From contig NZ_MUHR01000013.1 in the NCBI RefSeq assembly GCF_002105285.1, positions 1-64,000 of the forward strand: a DNA stretch of 64,000 nt, written 5' to 3'. A program made the translations under genes and the position numbers. Below, one piece after another: positions 56,336 through 64,000 of this stretch. The stretch is from Planktotalea arctica. GTDB lineage: Bacteria; Pseudomonadota; Alphaproteobacteria; Rhodobacterales; Rhodobacteraceae. Numbering within the stretch: position 1 is the stretch's first letter; each line of letters opens with the position of its first letter. The notes below the pieces were generated by a model. The model was not told where the DNA came from, searched no databases, and saw only the letters and a program-made list of their open reading frames with translations.

Positions 56336-56788
56336 TCAATTGGATGTTCTCATCTTGTTCCGCTTTTTTGTAAGCATTCCCAAGGCCAATTGCAGCAAAA
56401 TACAGCCCGAGAACAGATAAAGCCCCCAAGCTGTCTCGATCCGCCCGACGCCGATGCCTTTGGAGACGGTGATATAAACCGCGATCAAGAAGATATCCGC
56501 CATAGCCAGTTTGCCAAGGATCGCCAGCGCAGGCAGGGCGCGCGCGCTGAGCAGATCGAAATGCACCAAGGCCAACCCGAGCGTTTTCACATAAGGCGCG
56601 AACAGCGCAAAGAAGGTAACGAGCAGCGCAAGAAAAACATCACTGCTCCAAAGGCTTTGCAGCCCTGAAATTATGCTTATTTCGCTAAGGCCGAACAGGG
56701 GTAAAATCCCGGCGCGCATCAAGGGGGCGAACCATGCGACTGGAAAGGCGATCAGCAGCGCGAGGTTGAGCAGTTTGAGCAATTTCAT
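56336..56788 (-). CDS. Paraquat-inducible protein A family membrane protein
   Basis: 150 residues, four helices. Segments FAPLMRAGILPLFGLSEIS and ALAILGKLAMADIFLIAVYI match the PqiA domain (one copy; E. coli PqiA has two). ATG at 56788 (MKLLKLLNL) overlaps the preceding gene by 4 bases. PqiA proteins accompany MCE lipid-transport systems; the MlaF/MlaE genes lie just upstream. Confidence 0.82.
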   Translation of the reverse strand: MKLLKLLNLALLIAFPVAWFAPLMRAGILPLFGLSEISIISGLQSLWSSDVFLALLVTFFALFAPYVKTLGLALVHFDLLSARALPALAILGKLAMADIFLIAVYITVSKGIGVGRIETAWGLYLFSGCILLQLALGMLTKKRNKMRTSN

Positions 56789-57201
56789 AGTTGCGTGATC
56801 GCCCAAAGCCCGAAAAAGCCGAGCGCGGCGATCAGGTGCAGCGCATCCAGCGCCCACCAGCGCCGTCCCTGCATGCGCCACGACAGCGCGAACAGGAACG
56901 TCACGGCCACAGGCAGCGCCATGCCCGATCCTGCAGTGATCACGCCCTGGTTGATGATCTGCGATGCGAGGCGCGCGATGTCTGTTCCGCTCAAACTGGC
57001 GAGGGGCGGCACATATTTCGCGGCGATCCCGACAAACGCGATCGTGAAAGCGCCAAGCGCCGCAATACGCGAGGGGCCTTTGGCGCTGAAGACGCGGATC
57101 AGGGCCAACGCGCCGATGAATTCGATATATAGGAAAGTCTTGATCATCAAGAATGTGAGGATCGTGTAGTTTGGCTCGAAAAGCGTGCTGAAATTGCTCA
57201 C
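56785..57201 (-). CDS. Hypothetical four-helix membrane protein
   Basis: 138 residues from the GTG at 57201 (MSNFSTLFEPNYTIL); an ATG at 57147 (MIKTFLYIEFIG) is an alternative start. Helices near IEFIGALALIRVF, IAALGAFTIAFVGIA, MALPVAVTFLFALSW and LHLIAALGFFGLWAI. No family recognised. Overlaps the PqiA-like gene by 4 bases, so the two may act together in the envelope. Confidence 0.65.
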   Translation of the reverse strand: MSNFSTLFEPNYTILTFLMIKTFLYIEFIGALALIRVFSAKGPSRIAALGAFTIAFVGIAAKYVPPLASLSGTDIARLASQIINQGVITAGSGMALPVAVTFLFALSWRMQGRRWWALDALHLIAALGFFGLWAITQL

Positions 57202-57277
57202 GTGCAGGTCGCCTCGATTATGCCTACTGAAACCAAGGTGGCGGTAAATGCAACGCGTTGCAAGTGGGGAGGGACTT

Positions 57278-57297
57278 CGAATTTCCGAGAAAATTCG
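57278..57297. repeat. Stop-adjacent dyad, CGAATTT-CCGAGA-AAATTCG
   Basis: Seven-base perfect arms with a 6-base centre, 10 bases after the stop of the MlaF-like gene. Closely like the dyad at 41119-41138 but with an imperfect centre. Confidence 0.5.
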
Positions 57298-57307
57298 TGC
57301 GCGCAGT

Positions 57308-58054
57308 TCAGCGCACCGATTCAATCGGCCCGTTTGCGCGTCCATGAATGAATTGATCCAGATAGGGATCGCCTGCATTGTCCATATCGCCTACGGGGCC
57401 GGTCCATTGGATAACTCCGTCGTGCAACATCGCCACATGATCGGCGATCGCGCGTACAGAGCTCATGTCATGGGTAATCGTCATTGCGGTCGCGCCCATT
57501 TCCACCACGATTTCGCGGATCAGATCGTTGATCACGCCCGACATGATCGGATCGAGGCCCGTTGTCGGCTCGTCGAAAAAGATGATCTCCGGCTCGGCGG
57601 CAATCGCGCGCGCAAGGCCGACGCGCTTTTGCATGCCCCCCGAAAGCTCCGCAGGCAGGCGATCGGCGACATCCGCCTTGAGACCCACGCGGCGCAGTTT
57701 TTCAATTGCAATCTCGCGTGCTTCGTCCTTGGGCCGCTTCAGCGCGCCGCGCATCAAACGGAATGCAACATTCTGCCAGACGGGCAGGCTATCGAACAAG
57801 GCGCCGCCCTGAAACAGCATCCCGAAGCGGGCGAGAAAGGCATCGCGCTCGGCTTTGGCGGCGTCCTGACCATCGACCATAATCACGCCGCTGTCGGGCG
57901 TCACGAGGCCAAGTACGCATTTTAACGCCACGGATTTTCCCGTGCCGGAACCGCCGATAATCACCATCGACGTGCCGCGCGCGATCTCCAGATCGACGCC
58001 GCGCAGGACGTGGTTGTCGCCGAAGGATTTTTTGACATTAGAGAGCGTGATCAT
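57308..58054 (-). CDS. ABC transporter ATP-binding protein, MlaF-like
   Basis: 248 residues. Walker A GGSGTGKS at residues 34-41, signature LSGGMQKRVGLARAIA, Walker B IIFFDEPTTGLDPI, H-loop TITHDMSSV. The GGMQKR signature and DEPTTGLDPI are typical of MCE/Mla lipid-transport ATPases. Overlaps the permease by 4 bases. No MCE protein (MlaD) gene is in the window. Confidence 0.92.
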   Translation of the reverse strand: MITLSNVKKSFGDNHVLRGVDLEIARGTSMVIIGGSGTGKSVALKCVLGLVTPDSGVIMVDGQDAAKAERDAFLARFGMLFQGGALFDSLPVWQNVAFRLMRGALKRPKDEAREIAIEKLRRVGLKADVADRLPAELSGGMQKRVGLARAIAAEPEIIFFDEPTTGLDPIMSGVINDLIREIVVEMGATAMTITHDMSSVRAIADHVAMLHDGVIQWTGPVGDMDNAGDPYLDQFIHGRANGPIESVR

Positions 58055-58836
58055 ACCGAGAAGAACACCCCCGTCAGAACGAAATTCGCGGCCAAAATCA
58101 AGATCGCTGCCGCTTCGACCGAGCCTTTGGTCGCAGCGCCCACGCCTTGCGCGCCGCGCCCCGAGTTCATGCCGTAATAGCAGCCCATGAGCGTTGCAAT
58201 CACGCCAAATACCGCGCCCTTGGCAAGGGACGAGAACACATCCCGTAGCTCCAGAAAGTCAACAGTGTTCACTATGTAGGTCGAGGCGTTGAAGCCCAGC
58301 GTGCCCGTCGCCACTGCATATCCGCCCAGGATACCGATAATATCGCCAACGCCCACCAAGATCGGCACGCAGATCAAGCCTGCCAACACGCGCGGCACCG
58401 TGAGGTATTGCATTGGATGGGTCGAAAGCGTGACAAGCGCGTCAATCTGCTCGGTCACTTTCATCGTCGCGATTTCAGCGGCAATGGAGGAGGTCACGCG
58501 CGCCGCAATCATCAAGCCGACCAAAACGGGGCCAAGTTCGCGCACCATGCCGATGGCGACAATCTGCGGCACCACGGCCTCGGCATTGAAGCGTGCGCCG
58601 CCCGCGTAGATTTGCAAGGCCAGCGCGCCGCCCGTGAAGATCGCGGTGAGGCCGACAACGGGTAGGGATAGCCATCCCACTTGCATCAGCGCAATGCCAA
58701 GTTCCTTGACATAAAAGGGGCGGCGAAACATGTGGCGCAGTGTGCTGAATCCGTAGATTGAAATGCGCCCGAGCGCCGCGAGCATGCCAAGCGTTGCAGC
58801 GCCAAGCACTGCGAGGGGATTAAGCAGCAGGCTCAT
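58051..58836 (-). CDS. MlaE family ABC transporter permease
   Basis: 261 residues, about five or six helices. Typical segments: [35 protein letters not shown] and [21 protein letters not shown]. Permease of an Mla/Ttg2-type system that moves phospholipids between membranes. Start overlaps the alr stop by 4 bases. Confidence 0.93.
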   Translation of the reverse strand: MSLLLNPLAVLGAATLGMLAALGRISIYGFSTLRHMFRRPFYVKELGIALMQVGWLSLPVVGLTAIFTGGALALQIYAGGARFNAEAVVPQIVAIGMVRELGPVLVGLMIAARVTSSIAAEIATMKVTEQIDALVTLSTHPMQYLTVPRVLAGLICVPILVGVGDIIGILGGYAVATGTLGFNASTYIVNTVDFLELRDVFSSLAKGAVFGVIATLMGCYYGMNSGRGAQGVGAATKGSVEAAAILILAANFVLTGVFFSV

Positions 58837-59867
58837 CCCACGTACCGCCGCGCATAGCGCGCGCCGAGCGAGGTCAGGATTTCATAGCCGATCGTGCCGG
58901 CATTGCCCGCCAGCGTGTCCACCGATTGGTGCGGTCCGATCACTTCAAGCGCGCCGGGCATCTCGCGTGCGTCAGTGACGTCGACGCAAATGCTGTCCAT
59001 CGATATGCGCCCCGCGATGGGGACGGGCGTGCCATTGGCAAATAGCTGCGTCTTTGGCCCCAGCGCCCGCAAAATGCCATCCGCATAGCCGCTCGAGACC
59101 GTCGCAATCCGGCTGTCACGCGCTGCGATCCATGTGTTGCCATAGCCAACGCTTTCCCCCGCCAGCACGTCGCGGGTCTGGATCACCGGTAGATGCAGCG
59201 ACACCGCAGGCGCGGCGTCGAAGAACGGCAGCCCGCCATAAAGCCCGATGCCGGGGCGGGTCACGTCGAAATGATACTCGCGCCCCAGCAAGATCCCCCC
59301 CGTCGCCGCCAGCGAGCGGGGCGCGTCAATGCCATCGCTCATCTCGTGAAACGCCGCCAGTTGCCGCGCGTTCATCTCGTGCTCGGGCTCGTCCGCGCAG
59401 GCCAGATGCGACATGATCAGCTTCGGCCCCTGCGGCACGACGAGCGAGCGCACTGCGCTCCACTCGCCCGCTTCCATGCCAAGGCGGTTCATGCCCGTAT
59501 CAAGCTGAATGCCAAAGGGCGTGCCGGGCAGCGCTTCGAAATGGCGCAGCATCTGATCGATGGAACTTAGAAGCGGGATCAGTGCCAGATCGGCGATCGT
59601 GTCGGTATCGCCAGACATATGCCCCGAGAGCACGTAAATCTCCGGCTCCGGCCCCAGCGCTTGACGGATATCCGCGCCTTCCTCTGCAACGGCGACGAAG
59701 AATTTGCGCGCACCGCTCTGTGCAAGGCGGCGCGCGGCGCGCCCGATGCCGGTGCCATAGGCGTCGGCCTTCACGACCGCGCCTGTTTCGGCTGTACTCA
59801 TCGCGTCGAGGGCAGACCAGTTCGCAGCCATCGCGCCCAGATCGATTGTTAAAGTGCCTGTGCTCAT
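58833..59867 (-). CDS. alr: Alanine racemase
   Basis: 344 residues, PLP-dependent, making D-alanine for peptidoglycan. Catalytic PLP Lys in [10 protein letters not shown] (about residue 34); the [11 protein letters not shown] start, GLYGG and the second-base region SVGYGNTW fit the fold. ATG at 59867 ([11 protein letters not shown]) is chosen over one 12 codons upstream. Preceded by a 204-base gap with no gene seen. Confidence 0.94.
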   Translation of the reverse strand: MSTGTLTIDLGAMAANWSALDAMSTAETGAVVKADAYGTGIGRAARRLAQSGARKFFVAVAEEGADIRQALGPEPEIYVLSGHMSGDTDTIADLALIPLLSSIDQMLRHFEALPGTPFGIQLDTGMNRLGMEAGEWSAVRSLVVPQGPKLIMSHLACADEPEHEMNARQLAAFHEMSDGIDAPRSLAATGGILLGREYHFDVTRPGIGLYGGLPFFDAAPAVSLHLPVIQTRDVLAGESVGYGNTWIAARDSRIATVSSGYADGILRALGPKTQLFANGTPVPIAGRISMDSICVDVTDAREMPGALEVIGPHQSVDTLAGNAGTIGYEILTSLGARYARRYVG

Positions 59868-60071
59868 CCCTAAGGTGTTTCGCACGGCAGGCTCGCGCGT
59901 CAAGAGTAAAAGCTGCGGCGCTTACGGCTCTCGGGCAATTGGGCACAGGCCGCGGCTGCAATTTATCCAAGCATCCGGAATCAGAATACTCGGGATACTG
60001 CATGGAAAGCACCAAGTTGGTGATGAGGGCCGCGCCTGCCTCATTGTCCTACCCATTTCGGCTCAGTCAGC

Positions 60072-60989
60072 TTATGCGTCTGTACCGGCCGGCTTGTGGG
60101 CGTCATAGCTGGCTTCCAGTTCAGAGCGCAAAAATGCCCCGAAATTCAGTGGCTCGAACTTTGGCGCGCCAATCAGCGGCGCGATATCCGCACTCACATT
60201 TGGATCATAAAAGAAGGGACAGGAATAGCGCTCGCGCCCCGTTTTGTTGATCACGCGGTGCGGCGTCGAGCGCAGCGCGCCGTTCGACATCCGGTGCAGC
60301 ATATCGCCTACATTTACCACAAAGGCATCTGCGCGCGGCGGCACGTTGATCCAAGTGCCCGCAGGCGATAGAACCTGCAAGCCGCCTACATCGTCGGTGG
60401 CCAGAAAGGTCAACGCGCCGAAATCCGTGTGCGGCGCAGAGCCGTAGAGATCGTCGGGCGCGCTTTCGGGCAGGGGCGGGTAGTGCAAAAGGCGCAGCCA
60501 TGTGGTTGGCGGCGCGAACATCTGCATCGCCGTGTCTTGCGCGCCAAACGCGCGCAAAGCGATACGCAGCGTGCGATCCGCCAGCGCGCACATCTCGCTG
60601 TTGTAGCGCTCCAGGGTTTTGCGAAAACCGCTGAGTTCGGGCCATTTGTTCGGCCCCGACAGATATATCGCCGGATCAATCGCCGCGTCCTCGCGCATCA
60701 TCATAAAGCTGGCCGATTGGTTGGGCTTGGTCACGTTTGCCAGTGTCGTGGTCACATCGGTGGAGGTGTCGATCCCGATATAGCCGCGATGGGTGTGATC
60801 GACCTTGATCCGTTGTTTTTTCGCCATATCCAGCGCATGAAAGCGGCGCGAGGCGTCAAACAGTGCTCTGCGCAATTCAGCCGAAATACCATGCCCGACG
60901 AGATAGGCAAAACCCACCTCGCTATAGGCTTTGAAAAAGGCGCGCTCGATATCGGGGGCGTTCAGATCAAGGACGGGAATGCTGTTCAT
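60072..60989 (-). CDS. Isopenicillin N synthase-like non-heme iron dioxygenase
   Basis: 305 residues. Starts PVLDLNAPDIERAFFKAY. Iron ligands in HTDFGALTFLA (His, Asp) and PHRVINKTGRERYSCPFF (His, plus RxS for 2-oxoglutarate). A family member of unknown substrate. Its start shares one base with the stop of the deiminase-like gene upstream, so the two are co-transcribed. Confidence 0.88.
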   Translation of the reverse strand: MNSIPVLDLNAPDIERAFFKAYSEVGFAYLVGHGISAELRRALFDASRRFHALDMAKKQRIKVDHTHRGYIGIDTSTDVTTTLANVTKPNQSASFMMMREDAAIDPAIYLSGPNKWPELSGFRKTLERYNSEMCALADRTLRIALRAFGAQDTAMQMFAPPTTWLRLLHYPPLPESAPDDLYGSAPHTDFGALTFLATDDVGGLQVLSPAGTWINVPPRADAFVVNVGDMLHRMSNGALRSTPHRVINKTGRERYSCPFFYDPNVSADIAPLIGAPKFEPLNFGAFLRSELEASYDAHKPAGTDA

Positions 60990-62041
60990 CAGGCGCTCGG
61001 GAGTTGCTGGGTGGCACAGTGAATACCGCCGCCGACTTCGCCAAGCGCATCGACGTTCAGGGTCACGATCTCACGCCCCGGATAATGGCGCACAAGCGCT
61101 TCGCGGGCGATTTCGTCAGTCTCGGCATCTCCAAACTGCGCCGCGATCACGGCGCCGTTACAGGCATAGTAGTTGGCGTAGGAGGCAACGAATTCGACGT
61201 CTTTCACGCGCCGATAGCTTGGCTCTGGAATGACCTCCAGATCGACCCCTGCCGCCTTCAGATTGTCGTAGGTCTCATAGGCGGCCACGTGGAACGGGTC
61301 CTCCCAATCAGGATTGTCGCTCAGGTTGATCAACACGCGGTTCGGCCCTGTGAAACGCGCAAGGGAATCGATATGATAATCGGTGATATCCTCGCCGCGC
61401 ACGCCCTGCGCCCAGATCATCCGCTCTGCGCCAAAGGCTTTGAGCAGACGGCGCTCTACCTCTGCGCAGCTAAGACCGGGATTGCGGTTTTCGTTCACCC
61501 AAGAGCTTTCATGCGCCATCAACAGCCCATGCCCGTCATGTTCCACGCCGCCCGCTTCGCCAAAGAGACCGCTGTCCAGAAGATCAAAGCCGAGGCGGTT
61601 TGCAATGGCACCAGCGAGAGCGCCGTCGTGCGTGTGAACCTGTTTGTTGCCCCAGCCGTTGAATTTGATGTGACTCACCACGCGGCTTGATCCACGGTGC
61701 GCCACAAGCGGCCCTGCATCGCGCGCCCAAAGGTCGTCAGTGGGGATATCCCAAAGCGTGACCTTAGCGCTTAGCATTTGCTTTGCCCGCGCTTGATCAC
61801 TTGGCGCAGCCAATAGGATCACCGGCTCGAAAGCGGCGATCGTATTGGCGATATCGGCGATGGTGCTCTGCAAGATATCAAGGAACGCGCGCTCTGGATG
61901 CACTGCGCGGCTCGCGGGCCACATCATGAACGTCGCTTCATGGGGGCCGTCTTCGGGGCGCACATGCAAAGGTTGGCTGGCCATAGCGGACCTCGCAAAG
62001 GGTAGGGCTGCGCTGGCGGCTAGGAAATGACGTCGTTTCAT
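60989..62041 (-). CDS. Agmatine deiminase family protein with Tat-type signal
   Basis: 350 residues. The N-terminus MKRRHFLAASAALPFARS resembles a twin-arginine signal, so it is probably exported; tatABC lies at 46687-48463. Guanidino-hydrolase fold: catalytic residues in GHGLLMAHESSWVNENRNPG, EDITDYHIDSLARF and the C-terminal GGIHCATQQLP with nucleophilic Cys. Related to agmatine deiminase and peptidyl-arginine deiminase; substrate unknown, but most agmatine deiminases are cytoplasmic, so an exported form is unusual. Confidence 0.88.
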   Translation of the reverse strand: MKRRHFLAASAALPFARSAMASQPLHVRPEDGPHEATFMMWPASRAVHPERAFLDILQSTIADIANTIAAFEPVILLAAPSDQARAKQMLSAKVTLWDIPTDDLWARDAGPLVAHRGSSRVVSHIKFNGWGNKQVHTHDGALAGAIANRLGFDLLDSGLFGEAGGVEHDGHGLLMAHESSWVNENRNPGLSCAEVERRLLKAFGAERMIWAQGVRGEDITDYHIDSLARFTGPNRVLINLSDNPDWEDPFHVAAYETYDNLKAAGVDLEVIPEPSYRRVKDVEFVASYANYYACNGAVIAAQFGDAETDEIAREALVRHYPGREIVTLNVDALGEVGGGIHCATQQLPSA

Positions 62042-62125
62042 AAAACCCCTCCCACTGGCGCTTTTGCAAAGCTATGCTAGCGTGGCATTCAAAAGCGTGC
62101 GCCGCAAGAAAATTGGCGCGGGGCG

Positions 62126-62132
62126 AGGAGGT
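62126..62132 (+). promoter_or_regulatory. Perfect Shine-Dalgarno AGGAGGT
   Basis: Five bases before the ATG at 62138, deciding the start against the nearby alternative frames and predicting strong translation of the hydroxylase-like gene. Confidence 0.75.
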
Positions 62133-62137
62133 ATCGG

Positions 62138-62863
62138 ATGACACGGCTTGCGATCTTGATGCGTCACCCCTGCATTGTGCTCATGACGGGCGTTTGCGGG
62201 TTTGGTGCGATTGTGCTCGGTCTGTTTGGCCCGCTTTGGGCATGGGGTTTCGTGCCGCTGGGGATCGTGGCGCAATATCTCAACGAGTATAATTTGCACC
62301 GCCACATTTTTCACCTTGCGCCGCCGCAGCGGCAATGGGCCTTCGATCTGCTCTACCGCGCGCATTACGGGCATCACGACTTCCCCACCAACGAGAAGTT
62401 GTTCTTCGTGCCGATCTGGGTGGCGTTGCCGATGCTTGCGTTCAACTTCCTCGCGCTTTGGGGCGTTCTTGCGCTGTTTGGCGTGGCGTCTGCGCTCTGG
62501 ATCGCGATCGCCATTGTGCCTGTAGGCGGCGTTGCGACGTTTCTCGGCTATGAGTGGTTCCACATGAGCGCGCATCTCAATATTCCGAAAGGAGCCTTGG
62601 CGCGCCGCGTCACAAGGCTTCACAACCAGCATCACTTTCGCGACTTTTCCAAATGGTTCCATGTCTCGCCGGGCGGGGAGATTATCGACCGCGCACAGGG
62701 CACGGCGATTGCGCACGGCGCGCTTAAAGCGCAGCAGCGTATGGAGTTTATCCGAACACTGGGACTGCGCCCTGATGACCCACGTCTGGTGTCCGCGCGG
62801 ATGCGCTTTGCCGCAAAATATGGGCTTGGCGCTGATGAGATCGCACAAGCGGCACGGCGCTAG
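62138..62863 (+). CDS. Fatty acid hydroxylase-type di-iron membrane protein
   Basis: 241 residues with about four helices. Histidine clusters HRHIFH, HYGHHDF, HMSAH and HNQHHF form the di-iron site of the fatty acid hydroxylase/sterol desaturase superfamily. A strong AGGAGGT precedes the ATG. It is the only plus-strand gene in this part, divergent from the deiminase gene. Substrate (lipid or sterol-like) not predictable. Confidence 0.88.
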   Translation: MTRLAILMRHPCIVLMTGVCGFGAIVLGLFGPLWAWGFVPLGIVAQYLNEYNLHRHIFHLAPPQRQWAFDLLYRAHYGHHDFPTNEKLFFVPIWVALPMLAFNFLALWGVLALFGVASALWIAIAIVPVGGVATFLGYEWFHMSAHLNIPKGALARRVTRLHNQHHFRDFSKWFHVSPGGEIIDRAQGTAIAHGALKAQQRMEFIRTLGLRPDDPRLVSARMRFAAKYGLGADEIAQAARR

Positions 62864-62885
62864 CGCTTTCTTGGAAAGAAAGCGC
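62863..62885. repeat. Stop-adjacent dyad GCGCTTTCTT-GGA-AAGAAAGCGC
   Basis: Ten-base perfect arms with a 3-base loop starting at the last base of the hydroxylase stop, in the 62-base gap before the convergent dnaB end. It has no T tract after the stem on either strand. The longest member of the dyad family at gene ends here. Confidence 0.65.
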
Positions 62886-62925
62886 CGCGAAAGCCATCAA
62901 GGGGTTCGGTTAGCTGCGCGGTTAT

Positions 62926-64000
62926 CTAGAAGCTCGTGTCGTCATTGCCGACCTGCCATGATTTCGCAAGGTTTCCAAAGCGGGTGAATTGGGCTTCAAA
63001 GCTCAGCTCGACATTGCCAATCGGGCCGTGGCGCTGTTTGCCAATGATCACATCCGCCTTGCCATGCAAGCGCGCCATTTCGTCCTGCCATGCAGCCATC
63101 GCCTCAAGGTTATTGTCGTCAGGCTTTTCGCGCTCTTTGTAATACTCGCCGCGATACACGAACATCACCACATCCGCATCCTGCTCAATCGAGCCGGATT
63201 CGCGCAAATCCGAAAGTTGCGGGCGCTTGTCTTCGCGGTTCTCGACTTGGCGCGACAACTGCGACAGGGCGATCACCGGGATTTGCAATTCCTTAGCAAT
63301 CGCCTTGAGGCCCATGGAAATCTCGCCAATCTCCTGCACGCGGTTCTCTGACGTACCGCGCACCAGCTGAAGATAATCTACGATGAGCACATCAAGCCCG
63401 TGGGTCCGTTTGAGGCGGCGCGCACGCGCGGAGAGTTGGGCAATCGGGATCGCGGCTGTGTCGTCGATATAGAGCGGGCAGGCTTCCAGCTCTTTGGCGG
63501 CCTCGACAAAGCGGCGGAATTCGAATTCTTCCATATCGCCTTGGCGAATCTTGTGCGACGAAATTTCAGAAGCCTCGGATAGGATACGTCCTGCAAGCTG
63601 CTCCGCGCTCATTTCCAGTGAGAAAAAGCCGACCACTCCGCCATCCACTGCGCCCTCTGTGCCATCGGCGAGTTTGCCGTGGCGAAAGGCTTTTGCGACG
63701 TTGAACGCAATGTTTGTGGCAAGCGAGGTTTTACCCATGGACGGGCGACCCGCGAGAATTAGAAGGTCGGATTTGTGCAGGCCACCCAGCATCTTGTCCA
63801 GATCGACAAGGCCGGTAGAAATGCCCGCCATGCCGCCGCCGCGCTCGTAGGCGGCGTTGGCGACGTTCACCGCATCGGTGATCGCGCGCAAGAAAGATTG
63901 AAACCCACTATCCGCGCTGCCCTTTTCCGCCAGCTTATAGAGCGCTTGCTCTGCCTCGACGATTTGCTCGGCTGGCTCGGAAGCCACATCAACATGCGCG
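62926..64000 (-). CDS. dnaB: Replicative DNA helicase DnaB, C-terminal part
   Basis: The 358 visible codons cover the linker and RecA-like helicase domain; the N-terminal domain lies beyond the right edge. Walker A AGRPSMGKTSLATN, Walker B LDVLIVDYLQLV, DnaB motifs FSLEMSAEQLAGR and LSQLSRQVENREDKRPQLSDLRESGSIEQDADVV. The frame stays open to the window end. Unwinds DNA at the replication fork. No intein is present in the visible part. Confidence 0.95.
   Translation of the reverse strand, partial: AHVDVASEPAEQIVEAEQALYKLAEKGSADSGFQSFLRAITDAVNVANAAYERGGGMAGISTGLVDLDKMLGGLHKSDLLILAGRPSMGKTSLATNIAFNVAKAFRHGKLADGTEGAVDGGVVGFFSLEMSAEQLAGRILSEASEISSHKIRQGDMEEFEFRRFVEAAKELEACPLYIDDTAAIPIAQLSARARRLKRTHGLDVLIVDYLQLVRGTSENRVQEIGEISMGLKAIAKELQIPVIALSQLSRQVENREDKRPQLSDLRESGSIEQDADVVMFVYRGEYYKEREKPDDNNLEAMAAWQDEMARLHGKADVIIGKQRHGPIGNVELSFEAQFTRFGNLAKSWQVGNDDTSF

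Noticed and set aside
59868-60071. Plus- and minus-strand ORFs in the 204-base gap before alr
   Set aside because: Neither has a binding site or a domain; the gap is best read as intergenic, with only a lone TTGACG on the minus strand.

Overview
The window looks like chromosomal DNA of an alphaproteobacterium of the Rhodobacteraceae (Roseobacter group). The reasons are a 14-subunit nuo operon with several small extra reading frames typical of that family, a NuoE with a long Ala/Lys-rich tail ending in a helix-hairpin-helix-like domain, a compact leucine-degradation operon, a Rhodobacterales-type Hint protein, GC-rich codon use, and a family-typical repeat next to stop codons. Genus cannot be fixed from the sequence. 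No tRNA, rRNA, CRISPR, insertion sequence or prophage gene was seen; this is densely packed core genome. Layout: 1-2374 holds two tandem M20-family amidohydrolases (the first cut by the window edge) separated by a tiny membrane ORF, then a terminator and a GT8-like glycosyltransferase. 3401-12345 is a leucine/isovalerate catabolism (liu) operon: isovaleryl-CoA dehydrogenase, a small membrane-anchored protein, an acyl-CoA synthetase, methylcrotonyl-CoA carboxylase beta and alpha subunits, a glutathione S-transferase, HMG-CoA lyase and a methylglutaconyl-CoA hydratase. Most genes overlap by 1-4 bases, so they are probably co-transcribed from a promoter near 3336-3364. 12658-30592 is the complete respiratory complex I operon nuoA-N, with seven accessory genes inserted: three lipoprotein-like genes, an exported DUF5333-like protein, a two-helix protein sharing the NuoE tail domain, a DUF5337-like membrane protein, and a cysteine-free carboxymuconolactone-decarboxylase-like protein. 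It runs on into birA, coaX and ribonuclease J. BirA would biotinylate the methylcrotonyl-CoA carboxylase encoded upstream. 33805-49293 is mixed: a MarR regulator divergent from a membrane protein over a symmetrical operator-like region, a DEAD-box RNA helicase, two related family-2 glycosyltransferases, release factor 3 (prfC), a Hint protein, an atypical SDR, a lipoprotein, a sodium:solute symporter, an FbpC-like ATPase, and tatABC coupled to a DUF815-type ATPase. 49346-64000 is mostly minus strand: a LysM/M23 lipoprotein (NlpD-like, with a degenerate peptidase site), pcm, surE, an SDR, purF, cvpA, radA, a PqiA-like protein plus a membrane protein next to an MlaF/MlaE-type lipid ABC transporter, alr, a 2-oxoglutarate/iron-type dioxygenase, a Tat-exported agmatine-deiminase-like protein, a plus-strand fatty-acid-hydroxylase-type protein, and the C-terminal part of dnaB at the right edge. 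Beyond the genes, short inverted repeats of the TTTTC-NN-GAAAA type recur within about 16 bases of stop codons. A second repeat family, ending CGCCGGAGGC in gene sense, follows two other stop codons. surE has a hairpin that covers its ribosome binding site and encloses a six-codon upstream ORF. These are the best non-coding leads here.
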